Below, piece after piece: positions 35,096 through 43,966 of a DNA stretch of 64,000 nt. Position 1 is the first letter of the stretch; each line of letters opens with the position of its first letter. The DNA is from Vibrio methylphosphonaticus (lineage in GTDB: Bacteria; Pseudomonadota; Gammaproteobacteria; Enterobacterales; Vibrionaceae), in the NCBI RefSeq assembly GCF_023634655.1, contig NZ_JAMKMS010000002.1, positions 353,965 to 417,964 of the forward strand, written 5' to 3'. The notes beneath the pieces were generated by a model that had not been told where the DNA came from, did no database searches, and worked only from the letters and a program-made list of their open reading frames with translations. The position numbers were made by a program, and so were the translations under genes.

Positions 35096-36415
35096 ATGTC
35101 GAAGTATGAAAGTAAAGTGCCCACCAATCGCGTATCACGGTTTGGTAAGCTTGCTTCTTTAGCGACTCGCGTGACGGGCGCGATGGTGACGGAAGGCGCG
35201 AAACAACTTTCTCAAGGCAAAAGACCGACTGCTAAAGAGTTGTTACTCACCCCCAGTAACGTAAAGCGTGTCGCGGATCAGCTTGCTCATTTGCGAGGCG
35301 CCGCGATGAAAGTCGGACAATTGATGTCCATGGATGCAGGGGATTTAATCAGCCCTGAACTTGCGGAGATACTCGCGAGACTTCGTTCCGATGCTGCGCC
35401 GATGCCTTCAAAGCAACTCGCCACGGTGTTAACTCAAGAACTCGGCGTCGATTGGAAGCAGCACTTTATCGAATTCAACTTCAAGCCAATCGCTAGCGCC
35501 TCCATTGGACAAGTGCATCAAGCCCATATTGAAGATGGAACAAAACTGGCTATCAAAGTGCAATATCCCGGTATTAAAAAGAGCATCGACAGTGATGTCG
35601 ATAACGTCGGTACCTTACTCAACGTCGTAGGATTAATTCCTAAAGGAGTGAATTACCGAGGTCTATTAGAAGAAGCAAAAGTACAGTTACATGCCGAAGC
35701 TGACTACCTTCTTGAAGCTTCGTTACTGAGTCAATATCATCACTACCTCGATGGCAATAATAACTTCATTTTGCCTTCAGTCATCACTGAGCTCACTACT
35801 GATAACGTATTGGCGATGACATTCGTCAATGGTGAGCCGATTGAGTCATTAACCGACGCCCCCCAAACAACGCGGGACCGAGTCGTTCACCTGTTACTGG
35901 ATCTACTGTTTAAAGAAATTTTCGATTTTAAACTGGTTCAAACTGACCCTAATTTTGCTAATTTCCTATACGACTCCGACCAGCAGAAAGTCGTATTGCT
36001 GGATTTTGGCGCGACCCGTCGTTATGACGAGAATATCAGTAATGGCTATCGACGCGCTTTCTCCGCCATTTTAGACGAAGACGATGATGCTCTTGACTAC
36101 GCTTTGGCTCAAATTGGCTTTTTTAATCAAGATATTCTTGATGATCAAAAATCCGCTATTTTTGATCTTGTTAGACTCGCTTGTGAACCGTTGAAGCAAC
36201 AAGGTACCTATCACTTTGGTAACAGCAATTTGCCACAGCGCCTTAGCCAAGCAGGCACTATTTTAAGTATGGAAAAAGGCTATTGGCATACTCCCCCAGC
36301 AGATGCGTTGTTCTTACACCGCAAAATAGGTGGGCTTTATCTGCTCGCGGCTCGACTTAATGCAAAAGTAGATGTCCATTCACTGTTTGAATCCTATCGC
36401 CTGAATACTAAGTAA
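35096..36415 (+). CDS. ABC1 (AarF/UbiB-type) atypical kinase family protein
   Basis: This 439-residue cytoplasmic protein has the ABC1 family marks: the KxGQ motif (AAMKVGQLMSMD), an Ala-rich nucleotide loop (PIASASIGQVHQAHIEDG), the lysine in LAIKVQYPG, QTDPNFANFL at the catalytic-loop position, and LLDFGATR at the metal-binding loop. Unlike UbiB it lacks C-terminal membrane helices. UbiB-type proteins are ATPases needed for ubiquinone synthesis, but this standalone short member is not in a ubi operon. The role is not known. Confidence 0.88.
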   Translation: MSKYESKVPTNRVSRFGKLASLATRVTGAMVTEGAKQLSQGKRPTAKELLLTPSNVKRVADQLAHLRGAAMKVGQLMSMDAGDLISPELAEILARLRSDAAPMPSKQLATVLTQELGVDWKQHFIEFNFKPIASASIGQVHQAHIEDGTKLAIKVQYPGIKKSIDSDVDNVGTLLNVVGLIPKGVNYRGLLEEAKVQLHAEADYLLEASLLSQYHHYLDGNNNFILPSVITELTTDNVLAMTFVNGEPIESLTDAPQTTRDRVVHLLLDLLFKEIFDFKLVQTDPNFANFLYDSDQQKVVLLDFGATRRYDENISNGYRRAFSAILDEDDDALDYALAQIGFFNQDILDDQKSAIFDLVRLACEPLKQQGTYHFGNSNLPQRLSQAGTILSMEKGYWHTPPADALFLHRKIGGLYLLAARLNAKVDVHSLFESYRLNTK

Positions 36416-36525
36416 ACATTTAATACTTAGATGACAATGCGCATAAACCTCTGTCACAAAAGGATTAAGTGTTACAATCTAAATCTACTATTGATGGATA
36501 GGTCAACGTAAGCTCAAGTAATGGC

Positions 36526-36569
36526 GAAGCGAGTCGATATTTTATAAGAAGCGGGTCGATATTTTATTA
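36526..36569. repeat. Two 22-bp tandem repeats upstream of the DUF2850 gene
   Basis: The unit begins GAAGCGAGTCGATATTTTAT, and the second copy differs at two positions. It ends 23 bases before the start codon, in the likely 5' leader. Confidence 0.85.
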
Positions 36570-36591
36570 ATGGCCACATAAGGAGCAGTGA

Positions 36592-37059
36592 ATGGCATCA
36601 CGTAGAGGAAGGCATACAAAGACAAATGATAGCTTAACACTCATCATCATTTTGTTGGTCTCGGTCGCGCTAGCATCAGGGTTGGGTTTTGCCTTTTATA
36701 ACAGCCATCAAAAGCACATCTCTCCAGCACAAGTCTATGGCAATTGGATCGAAATCGGCGCACCAAAACAAAGCACTGAAATACTCACGTTTGCCTCTCA
36801 CGGCGTACAGCGAAACCACCGCCTTATCGCCACTCAATATGAATTTGATGGGCGCATTGTGAAATTAAAGACCGGCAGTGGCAACTGGGTTTACGAAAAA
36901 GTAGGCACCCCCCGCTCCCCACAATTACGTCGCATTACCCCTGCATTGCCTCCTCAACGATTCATATTACAAGGGTTTGAACACACCGTGCCAATGGATG
37001 GCTATAGCCCAGGGCAAAACCGTCGTTCCGCATTAAGTGAGCATTTCACCACCAACTAA
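36592..37059 (+). CDS. DUF2850-like single-pass membrane protein of vibrios
   Basis: The 155-residue protein has a basic cytoplasmic N-terminus (ASRRGRHTKTND), one membrane helix (about 15-36) and a periplasmic domain with VYGNWIEIGAP, HGVQRNHRLIATQYEFDG and the conserved-looking RRITPALPPQRF. The pattern matches what I know of DUF2850, a family largely confined to Vibrionaceae, without known function. AAGGAG lies upstream of the ATG. I am fairly sure of the gene and less sure of the family name. Confidence 0.75.
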   Translation: MASRRGRHTKTNDSLTLIIILLVSVALASGLGFAFYNSHQKHISPAQVYGNWIEIGAPKQSTEILTFASHGVQRNHRLIATQYEFDGRIVKLKTGSGNWVYEKVGTPRSPQLRRITPALPPQRFILQGFEHTVPMDGYSPGQNRRSALSEHFTTN

Positions 37060-37070
37060 ACTCAAGCTAT

Positions 37071-37132
37071 ATTGTTGTGTGACGAAAATTATTGTTGTGT
37101 GACGAAAAATAATTGTTGAGTGATTAAAAATA
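37071..37132. repeat. Three 20-21-bp tandem repeats after the DUF2850 gene
   Basis: The units begin ATTGTTGTGTGACGAAAATT; the third is diverged (ATTGTTGAGTGATTAAAAAT). They start 12 bases past the stop codon. The rest of the gap to 37383 contains only a short A+T-rich stretch and the promoter of the next gene. Confidence 0.88.
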
Positions 37133-37383
37133 AATTAAAGCGTCGATTACCTGTCGACGCGCACTTGCTCTTTGTGAAATGGAAATGGATAATACTGTTG
37201 ATATAAATCAACGCTCATAGCAATTTCATATTTCTCCGCTGTTTCTCTCCTACACTTTTACTAAGCGTGTTAGCAAATAAGCACCACACTGGAAGCGTAA
37301 CGGCAATATCTAATCAACAAACGTTGAGGCAATAACTTGTCATGATGGGCTTCCCTTAGATACATGCAACCAAGGAGAAGAAC

Positions 37384-37680
37384 ATGATAAAAACACATCG
37401 GAATTTTTTACTTCCTGAATCCAACGGTCACCACGTCAATATCGATATCAATCCTATTGGACATTTAGATATTGATATTGTTGAATTAAAAGAACACCAT
37501 GATTCAGAATTTGAGCAAGTGACGTTCAAGCATGCTGGCTCCGTGACTCATGTTCAAGGTGTTGACGAACACAGCAACCAACTCTGGAATATCCCTTTAC
37601 ATTGCCAGGATGCCCACGAGTTAAATGCATTAATTTTACGTGCTAATGATGAACTAGAAACATTGATGCGCGATTTGTAG
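37384..37680 (+). CDS. Hypothetical protein, 98 residues
   Basis: I do not recognise this protein. It is acidic and His rich (NGHHVNIDINPIGHLDIDIV, ELKEHHDSEFEQ). It has no signal peptide or membrane helix and a helical end (DAHELNALILRANDELETLM). AAGGAGAAG precedes the ATG, so translation is well supported. A cytoplasmic single-domain beta/alpha protein is likely. No neighbour suggests a role. Confidence 0.75.
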   Translation: MIKTHRNFLLPESNGHHVNIDINPIGHLDIDIVELKEHHDSEFEQVTFKHAGSVTHVQGVDEHSNQLWNIPLHCQDAHELNALILRANDELETLMRDL

Positions 37681-37879
37681 CCTGATGGCCAATAACGAAA
37701 AGTTGAGTTTTTCGACCCACACCGTGTATGAGCAGCATGCCTTGGAAACGGTATGTTGCTCATTCGCGATAACATAGCGCAACCATGCCCCTCTCCATGT
37801 CACATTATGACATTACTCTGTTAGAAATCGCCTAACTATCCATTATGATGCTCGCTCTTTAATTCAGTAGACGGATAGC

Positions 37880-38632
37880 ATGGCAATGACTTTAACCAAA
37901 GACACCAAAATTTCTGGCATGCTTTGCCTTGCCGTCTTCGCTACCGTCACGTTTGCCCTAACGCTGCTCTTTTACCCGTTACCTTTGCTAGGTAATGTTG
38001 AGGCCATAACCGGTCAGGCGATGCAAACGCTCACCTATTCAGCAGGGCACCAAGGCTTTTTAATCACCTTACTGGTATTTAGCATCACCACCGCATGGGT
38101 TATAAAGAAATCTCCTATCAAGCGACACCTACTTATTCAATTAGGTCTATTGCTCGTGCTGAGTTTTGGTGCAAAGTCACTGTTAAAAAACGTAACGGAG
38201 AGCCCGCGCCCCTATACTCACCTACTTGCTGAACAGCATGTTATAAAGACTCCTAGTGACTTTTACACCCTTAATTTAACCGAAAAAGATCACGCAATAG
38301 ATCAAGTTTCCGAGCAAGTCAGTCATTGGCGAACAATACATTGGATGGGGGAAACTGATTATTCGTTTCCTTCTGGACATACTATTTTTGCAAGTATCTG
38401 TGTGCTGTTTTTTGGTGGTCTACTGCTAAGCAATGGTCGCTATTTTCTAGCCACTTTGACCATCATTTGGGCATCTAGCGTAGCAATGAGTCGACTCTGG
38501 CTTGGTATGCACCGTCCTATCGACCTATTTGGCTCTATGTTGTTTGGTTTACTGTTATATGCCGTTGTTCCCATGACTTACCCTTTCCTTGAAAAATGGT
38601 TAAAAAAAGCAAAAGAACGAGTAAAAGTGTAA
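37880..38632 (+). CDS. pgpB: Phosphatidylglycerophosphatase B-like PAP2 phosphatase
   Basis: This 250-residue, six-helix inner-membrane lipid phosphatase has the three PAP2 motifs: KSLLKNVTESPRP (about 99-111), PSGHTIF (about 164-170) and SRLWLGMHRPIDL (about 204-216). The segment between motifs 1 and 2 (DFYTLNLTEKD, HWRTIHWMGETDYSFPSGH) follows the periplasmic region of E. coli PgpB closely. It dephosphorylates phosphatidylglycerophosphate and undecaprenyl pyrophosphate at the periplasmic face. Confidence 0.88.
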   Translation: MAMTLTKDTKISGMLCLAVFATVTFALTLLFYPLPLLGNVEAITGQAMQTLTYSAGHQGFLITLLVFSITTAWVIKKSPIKRHLLIQLGLLLVLSFGAKSLLKNVTESPRPYTHLLAEQHVIKTPSDFYTLNLTEKDHAIDQVSEQVSHWRTIHWMGETDYSFPSGHTIFASICVLFFGGLLLSNGRYFLATLTIIWASSVAMSRLWLGMHRPIDLFGSMLFGLLLYAVVPMTYPFLEKWLKKAKERVKV

Positions 38633-38695
38633 AAATCGCTAGAGCGAATTCGTAATTTCCATTATTATCGAAATACACTATTCGGGAGAACCTTT

Positions 38696-38998
38696 ATGCA
38701 GATCACTACCGCCGCAAAAGCACTAAAAGAACTGGGTCACGTCACGCGTTTAGCGATCTATCGCCAAGTCGTTCGAGCAGGTCATCAAGGCATTCCCGTA
38801 GGTGAAATCCAAGAACGACTCGAGATTCCAGGCTCTACGTTATCTCACCATATCTCAAGTTTAACATCTGCTAATTTGCTGACTCAACGCCGAGAAGGTC
38901 GTACTCTTTATTGCGTTGCGCAATATGAGCATTTGCAAGGTGTGATCAGTTTTCTACAGGATGAATGTTGTATCGAAGAAACGTGCAGCAACGATTAA
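38696..38998 (+). CDS. ArsR family transcriptional regulator with C-terminal Cys cluster
   Basis: This 100-residue winged helix-turn-helix (about 5-75) has LGHVTRLAIYRQVVRAG, IPGSTLSHHISSLTSANLLT and RREGRTLYCVAQ. It has C73 in the wing and C91, C92 and C97 at the C-terminus. Such clustered cysteines suggest thiol-based sensing of a metal or metalloid, or redox control. No arsenic or metal-efflux gene is adjacent, so the target is unknown. GGGAG precedes the ATG. Confidence 0.86.
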   Translation: MQITTAAKALKELGHVTRLAIYRQVVRAGHQGIPVGEIQERLEIPGSTLSHHISSLTSANLLTQRREGRTLYCVAQYEHLQGVISFLQDECCIEETCSND

Positions 38999-39340
38999 GT
39001 CCGACATATCCCGCCACAAAACGACACAATGTCAATATCGTCACACCCGAGGTTATCGAGTTAACCTATCTCCGCCTCGGGTAACGACTGAATACGCCCA
39101 ACCCATCACTAATGCAAATCCAACCTATCACCAGTACAAATCCAACCCATCAAACCAATATGAAATCCAAATACATAACACTAGCACGCTCTCTTTTTAG
39201 ATAGGATAAGCCCCATTCTATTCAAAATAAAGATAGAAGGTATCACGCGACCATCAACATATTCACTATTCTGCCGACAACGTCTTGGCACTCAACATAA
39301 AAACAACTAAATAACGAAAGCCCAGACCCAGGAGCTCTAA
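38999..39340. other. Intergenic region with a hairpin and short tandem repeats
   Basis: ACCCGAGG / CCTCGGGT (39045-39082) forms an 8-bp stem with a long loop just after the ArsR gene. The 22-25-bp repeats follow at 39099-39167. A 79-codon frame crosses this region but is the repeats read through and overlaps the ArsR gene, so I do not call it. Confidence 0.5.
39099..39167. repeat. Three 22-25-bp imperfect tandem repeats
   Basis: The units begin CAACCCATCACTAATGCAAA, CAACCTATCACCAGTACAAA and CAACCCATCAAACCAATATG. The third carries a 3-base insertion. Confidence 0.75.
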
Positions 39341-40957
39341 GTGAATCTCAACAACCTGTCTATTCGAACCAAACTGCAATGTATTGTTGTCATTGCTGTG
39401 ATGATCCTTATTTCTATTGGCGTATTTAACCTAAACATACAAAAATCCACTAGCTATGAACAACGCAAGATCAGTATTCAAAACAATGTTGATATTGCGA
39501 GAACCCTCACCGAGCATTACATTTCGCTTAGCTCTGCGGTTGGAAAACAGGAAGCAAAAGTTCGAGCTATAGCGGCAATTCGCGAACTAAGCTTTGACCA
39601 GGATAAGTATTTTTGGATAGCAAGCTCAGATCAAAAAATTGTCATGCACCCAACTCAACCTCACTATGAAGGTATGAGCACTTCAACGATCAGCGATGCG
39701 CGTGGTCAACCATTTATGCAGCGACTCATCGCTTTAGCGACAAATCAAGGGCAAGGTTTTGTACAATATTACTGGAAACAAGCCTCAGGAGACGAGTCAG
39801 AGAAGATCACTTATGTGACGTATATCCCTGAATGGAATTGGATCATTGGCTCCGGCGTGCCTTTATCTGATATTGACGACGATTTCAAATCTGCGATGTT
39901 CAAAGAACTCATTATTGATGGCATCGCGGCGTTATTACTCATTCTATTATGCGGTGTTATTGCGCGAAACATCGTTACCCCAATTGAAGAGCTAGTGAAA
40001 AATGTCCACCTCGTTGCCGATGGCGACCTTAGCCGAAACTTAACGACGCCGCGCAAAGATGAAATTGGTATATTAAGCCGCGAGCTCAACCGAATGATGC
40101 ATACCCTGCGCGACACCATATCGGTCGCCAAAGAATCCTCTAACCATTCCAGCCAATTGTCAGCCTCTATTGCTGCCACCAGCGAAGAAACGGCTACCTG
40201 TATTCACTCGCAAAATGAGCAACTGGAGCTATTAGCTACGGCGATGAGTGAAATGACATCCACCATTCAAGATATTGCCGAAAATGCAGAGCGCACTTCT
40301 GTAACAACAGAGCAAAGTCAAATCCTAGCCGGTGATGGTAGCCGAAGCATGGGATACACATTAGACAACATTGCCACCATTTCAGACGACATTACCGATA
40401 CTTATGAACTGATGACATCGTTAAAACAAGGGGTGGCCGATATTAGTAACGTTGTTGGCGTCATTACAGAAGTGTCCGAGCAAACCAACTTACTGGCGTT
40501 AAATGCTGCTATTGAAGCCGCTCGCGCTGGCGAGCAAGGTCGTGGCTTTGCCGTGGTTGCCGATGAGGTGAGAAATCTTGCTAGTCGAACGCAAGAGTCC
40601 ACCACTCAAGTACAAAGCACTATTGACGATCTAAACAAGCGAACCAATCGTGTGTTATCAGTCATGGCGACCAATCAAGAAAAAATCACCCACAGCGTTC
40701 AGCTGGCCACCAAAACCCAAGCGCAGCTTGATGGTGCGGTGACAAGCTTGAACCAGACGCATGACATGGTGACTCAAATCGCGGCAGCGGCCGAACAGCA
40801 AGGGATTGTCGCTAATGATGTGAATGAAAACGTGACCGTCGTGCACACGTCCATTCGCGAAATAAAACACACTAGCCACAGTTTAGCCCAGCAATCTCAA
40901 ACGATGGCGCAAGCGTCTGACGAGTTATCACAAAAACTGGCATACTTTAAATTTTAA
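39341..40957 (+). CDS. Methyl-accepting chemotaxis protein with single Cache domain
   Basis: This is a 538-residue receptor. TM1 is at about 12-30. A periplasmic sCache_2 domain (about 35-185, [20 protein letters not shown] at its end) is followed by TM2 (about 192-212), HAMP (about 213-265) and a cytoplasmic signalling domain with the conserved tip [22 protein letters not shown]. The start is GTG with AGGAG upstream. Single-Cache receptors of this type often bind carboxylates such as acetate, pyruvate or propionate. It lacks a C-terminal CheR-tether pentapeptide. Confidence 0.93.
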   Translation: MNLNNLSIRTKLQCIVVIAVMILISIGVFNLNIQKSTSYEQRKISIQNNVDIARTLTEHYISLSSAVGKQEAKVRAIAAIRELSFDQDKYFWIASSDQKIVMHPTQPHYEGMSTSTISDARGQPFMQRLIALATNQGQGFVQYYWKQASGDESEKITYVTYIPEWNWIIGSGVPLSDIDDDFKSAMFKELIIDGIAALLLILLCGVIARNIVTPIEELVKNVHLVADGDLSRNLTTPRKDEIGILSRELNRMMHTLRDTISVAKESSNHSSQLSASIAATSEETATCIHSQNEQLELLATAMSEMTSTIQDIAENAERTSVTTEQSQILAGDGSRSMGYTLDNIATISDDITDTYELMTSLKQGVADISNVVGVITEVSEQTNLLALNAAIEAARAGEQGRGFAVVADEVRNLASRTQESTTQVQSTIDDLNKRTNRVLSVMATNQEKITHSVQLATKTQAQLDGAVTSLNQTHDMVTQIAAAAEQQGIVANDVNENVTVVHTSIREIKHTSHSLAQQSQTMAQASDELSQKLAYFKF

Positions 40958-40970
40958 CTGAATATCAAGC

Positions 40971-41006
40971 GCTACATAGCACATAAATGATGATGTACTG
41001 TGTAGC
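40971..41006. terminator. Hairpin between the convergent chemoreceptor and patatin genes
   Basis: GCTACATAGCACAT pairs with ATGTACTGTGTAGC (two G-U or mismatched positions) and is followed by CTTT. It can act in both directions. Confidence 0.65.
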
Positions 41007-41049
41007 CTTTATCTATCGCACGTCGTTTCGCTTATCGGTTTAGTGTGCC

Positions 41050-41925
41050 CTACACACAAAAATGACAGTTTTCTTGGTGTAAACCGTATTCGCCGCGACG
41101 AATAGACAAGTGCTCCTCTCCTGCCGCTAGTCCCATTTCATACCCTTGATGCAAGGTCTTCTGGTTCATCGTTAATCTCTTCACCGCAAAGTTTTCTGGC
41201 GGGGTAATCACTCTGATCGTTGCATCTTTCGGTGGATGTCGAATAAATTCTAGCGATTGATTGTAGTTCTCGGCTCGCACCTTCATCGCCTGAGCAATAC
41301 TCGGATACTTCGCTAATAAAGCCTGAACCAGCCATGCCGAGCGACTGGCTTTCATTTCATAACTCAGTGGGTGCGATAAGATCACTGTAATATCACGAGC
41401 ACCACGGCGGTAGGCTTCTTTTACTGGAATAGAATCAGCGACACCACCATCAGTATAACAACCACCAGAGAAACACGGTGGACGACGATAGGCAATCGGA
41501 AGTGCGGTTGTCGCTTCAATAATGTTGGATAATGAATGAGGCTCCACTCGGTAATAATCAGCAAGCCCGCTATCAATATTAGTCACGGCCGCAAACATGG
41601 GGATACTAGAAAAAAGTGCCTCGCAATTAAGCGGATAGCGTTGATTAGACTCATTCCATAACCACTTCACATCAACCAGATCCCCGCCTTTGGCAAAGCG
41701 AGCTGGATTAAAAAACCGCTTGTTGGTTGCCATTTTAGTGATGACTTCAAAGCTGCGTTGCGGAGAGTTTGATAGATACCCAACCAAGTTCGATGCCCCA
41801 GCCGAGACCCCAATTGCAAAATCATAAGGCATAAAATCATGATTCATAAAGGCATCTAGTACACCACTTGCAAAAATACCTCGCATTGCGCCACCCTCTA
41901 CAATCAATGCACTCTTATTCATCAT
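41050..41925 (-). CDS. Patatin-like phospholipase family protein (YjjU-like)
   Basis: This 291-residue patatin has the oxyanion loop EGGAMRGIFASGVLDAFM, the nucleophile elbow GVSAGAS (Gly-x-Ser-x-Gly) and the catalytic Asp in YTDGGVADSIPVKEA. It resembles E. coli YjjU in length and in segments such as FFNPARFAKGGDLVDVKWL. It should be a cytoplasmic lipid acyl hydrolase; the substrate is unknown. GAGAG precedes the tandem ATGs. Upstream lies a 21-nt palindrome. Confidence 0.88.
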   Translation of the reverse strand: MMNKSALIVEGGAMRGIFASGVLDAFMNHDFMPYDFAIGVSAGASNLVGYLSNSPQRSFEVITKMATNKRFFNPARFAKGGDLVDVKWLWNESNQRYPLNCEALFSSIPMFAAVTNIDSGLADYYRVEPHSLSNIIEATTALPIAYRRPPCFSGGCYTDGGVADSIPVKEAYRRGARDITVILSHPLSYEMKASRSAWLVQALLAKYPSIAQAMKVRAENYNQSLEFIRHPPKDATIRVITPPENFAVKRLTMNQKTLHQGYEMGLAAGEEHLSIRRGEYGLHQENCHFCV

Positions 41926-42000
41926 TTGTCTCTCATCATTAATACTAGTGACAGAATAATGAAACTGAAGATTGAAATATAATGGGACTTTTAAATTACT

Positions 42001-42021
42001 TCGATAGTTAAAAACTATCGA
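42001..42021. promoter_or_regulatory. Perfect palindromic element upstream of the patatin gene
   Basis: TCGATAGTT and AACTATCGA flank AAA. It lies 76 bases upstream of the patatin start and downstream of the YceI gene. The size and symmetry fit an operator for a MarR- or TetR-type dimer; there is no U tract, so a terminator is less likely. Confidence 0.55.
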
Positions 42022-42044
42022 AAATAATCGTCATTTGTTAAATC

Positions 42045-42068
42045 GCTCCCTAGCAAAAATTAGGGAGC
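42045..42068 (-). terminator. Hairpin after the YceI gene
   Basis: GCTCCCTA / TAGGGAGC has an 8-base loop and starts 10 bases beyond the stop on the minus strand, followed by GATTTAAC. The U tract is weak. Confidence 0.6.
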
Positions 42069-42077
42069 AAATATGCG

Positions 42078-42653
42078 CTATTTTTGCTCGTAAACTAAAA
42101 GAAAGGTCACGGGAACAGACGTCGCGATCGAAGGCAATGCTGCGATTTCTCTTAGTTTCTCAATGCCTTCCTCTAATCCAAAGTCCGCAGCATTAACAAT
42201 AATCGGGTCATCGGCCGCGACAACTATTTTGTCATCAGACATTTTCATCACGGTCAAATGAGCTGGGTAGGTCTTTTGTTTACCATGTAGGTCGACAGTC
42301 ACATCGAGTACCGATGAATATATACCACCGATATCTGTACCATCTAGCTTACTCATATCGATGACCGTAGTGATCGTTGCCGATTTAAATGATGCCACAT
42401 CAAACAGCATACTTTTTAATCGCTCATTTCTGATTTCGATATTGGTTTCAACACTACTTAAGTCCAGCATCACCGCCGCTTTACCGTCATCTGATATGTT
42501 GCCAGACATTGCATCAAAATGATGAACCTCACTGGCGGCATTTTTTTTCGTTGAAATAAACTTTAACGAGGATTCTTCATTATCTAACATCCAACTTGCC
42601 GACGCGGGTAGGGTTAGCATTAACGCCATCAAAGCGCTGATTCCTGTTTTCAT
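42078..42653 (-). CDS. YceI family periplasmic protein
   Basis: The 191-residue protein has a signal peptide (about 1-19, cleaved near ASA-SW) and the YceI lipocalin-like barrel: SSLKFISTKKNAASEVHHFD, VMLDLSSVETNIEIRNERLK, KSMLFDVASF and ADFGLEEGIEKLREIAALPS. The family binds polyisoprenoids or other amphiphiles. AAAGGA precedes the ATG. It is divergent from the fec operon. Confidence 0.9.
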   Translation of the reverse strand: MKTGISALMALMLTLPASASWMLDNEESSLKFISTKKNAASEVHHFDAMSGNISDDGKAAVMLDLSSVETNIEIRNERLKSMLFDVASFKSATITTVIDMSKLDGTDIGGIYSSVLDVTVDLHGKQKTYPAHLTVMKMSDDKIVVAADDPIIVNAADFGLEEGIEKLREIAALPSIATSVPVTFLLVYEQK

Positions 42654-42787
42654 ATCACTTTCCTTTGATTATGTTGTTTATATCTAATAGGTGTAGTTCA
42701 CCGTTATCAGAACACCAAGTTCAATTCCGGAAACACCTATCGTGATTCCATTATTATTAACCTGACTACACTGATAGAGTCCGCGGC

Positions 42788-42826
42788 GAACCCATTAACA
42801 TCAATATAAATAGGGTTAATGGGTTC
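42788..42826. other. 12-bp perfect inverted repeat in the yceI-fecB intergenic region
   Basis: GAACCCATTAAC and GTTAATGGGTTC enclose a 15-base loop. It lies about 40 bases left of the Fur-like site. It may be an operator or a stem in a leader. Confidence 0.6.
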
Positions 42827-42862
42827 TCGAAGTGCATTCACCAAGCTAATTGTTAATGGTAT

Positions 42863-42877
42863 TGATAATAATTCGTA
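42863..42877. promoter_or_regulatory. Fur-box-like half site upstream of fecB
   Basis: TGATAAT-A-ATTCGTA has a perfect left 7-mer and a 4 of 7 match to the right 7-mer of the Fur 7-1-7 motif. Its position upstream of an iron transport operon supports it. Confidence 0.5.
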
Positions 42878-42958
42878 GTTACTTTACTATCCGCTTCTAT
42901 TTTTCTGAACCTCGCCGGTGTTACATTGTTAGCCATAAAGCAGTTAAAATCTAAGGTC

Positions 42959-43033
42959 TGTGAATCTATAGTTTGTGAATCTATAATTTGTGAACCGATA
43001 GCTTGTGAAACGATAGTCTGTGAACCGATACTT
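42959..43033 (+). repeat. Five 15-bp tandem repeats upstream of fecB
   Basis: TGTGAATCTATAGTT, TGTGAATCTATAATT, TGTGAACCGATAGCT, TGTGAAACGATAGTC and TGTGAACCGATACTT are contiguous and end 39 bases before the fecB ATG. They are in frame with fecB and open, reading [25 protein letters not shown], with a TTG at 42926 as a possible start. Confidence 0.95.
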
Positions 43034-43072
43034 TATAAAGCTCACCTTGCGTCAGTCTTTAACCCCGTAACA

Positions 43073-43966
43073 ATGCTCCGTCGATTATTTATCGTTCTTT
43101 TCTTATTCACCACACCATTATTATCGGCAAGCGAGCAAACGCGAACCATTCAAGATGAACACGGCGAACTCACCCTTTCTGGTACGCCTCAGCGAATCGT
43201 CGTACTTGAATATTCGTTTATAGACGCCCTGGCCTCTGTCGGTGTTTCGCCTATTGGCGTTGCTGATGATAAAAATATAGAGCGTATTCTTCCTGAAGTC
43301 CGTGCCCTAATTTCACCATGGACGTCTGTGGGAATGCGACCGCAACCTAGCTTAGAAGCCATTTCAGAACTTAAGCCCGACCTGATTATCGCGGACGCAG
43401 AACGACATGCCACGGTTTACAAAGATCTTAGCACCATCGCCCCAACGCTATTGCTTAAAAGCCGCGGTGAAACGTATCAAGAAAACCTCGCTTCAGCGTT
43501 AAAAATTGGCACTGCGGTCAACAAGCAAAGTCAAATGGCACAGCGAATTTTGCAGCACAAAACCAGCATGGCATCGTACAAACAAGGATTAGCAAGCGCC
43601 GAAACCATCCAATTTGCGGTTGTCACCGACAAAGGGATGTGGCTGCATGGTCCGAACTCCTATGCTGGAGGTGTCATTACCGCGCTCGGTCTGCAAGGGC
43701 CAACGTTGCCAGATCATGACAAAGCCTATATTGAAGTCAGCTTTGAACAGCTATTAAAAGTCAATCCAGATTGGTTACTAGTCGGTCCCTATAAACCACA
43801 TACTGTCTATGATGACTGGCAAAAACAACCTCTGAGTAAACTACTTAAGGTGTCACAAAAACAGCAAGCTGTACGCGTATCTCCGCAATTGTGGTCCCTT
43901 AACCGAGGTATGCTCGCGGCCGAAGGCATCGCCAAAAATTTGCAAACGCTGTTAACGGCTAAGTAA
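43073..43966 (+). CDS. fecB: Fe(3+)-dicitrate ABC transporter substrate-binding protein FecB
   Basis: From the chosen ATG this is a 297-residue class III binding protein with a signal peptide ([20 protein letters not shown]). It follows E. coli FecB closely: [73 protein letters not shown] and [16 protein letters not shown]. It should bind ferric citrate or a similar chelate in the periplasm. The frame is open a further 49 codons upstream through 15-bp repeats, but a signal peptide so far in would be odd. The ribosome site before the ATG is poor. Confidence 0.88.
   Translation: MLRRLFIVLFLFTTPLLSASEQTRTIQDEHGELTLSGTPQRIVVLEYSFIDALASVGVSPIGVADDKNIERILPEVRALISPWTSVGMRPQPSLEAISELKPDLIIADAERHATVYKDLSTIAPTLLLKSRGETYQENLASALKIGTAVNKQSQMAQRILQHKTSMASYKQGLASAETIQFAVVTDKGMWLHGPNSYAGGVITALGLQGPTLPDHDKAYIEVSFEQLLKVNPDWLLVGPYKPHTVYDDWQKQPLSKLLKVSQKQQAVRVSPQLWSLNRGMLAAEGIAKNLQTLLTAK

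Noticed and set aside
38961..39200. 79-codon frame overlapping the ArsR gene
   Set aside because: It overlaps the regulator in another frame, reads through tandem repeats and lacks a ribosome site.
42926..43072. TTG 42926 as the fecB start
   Set aside because: It would place a normal signal peptide 49 residues inside the protein; the ATG at 43073 gives a standard exported protein.
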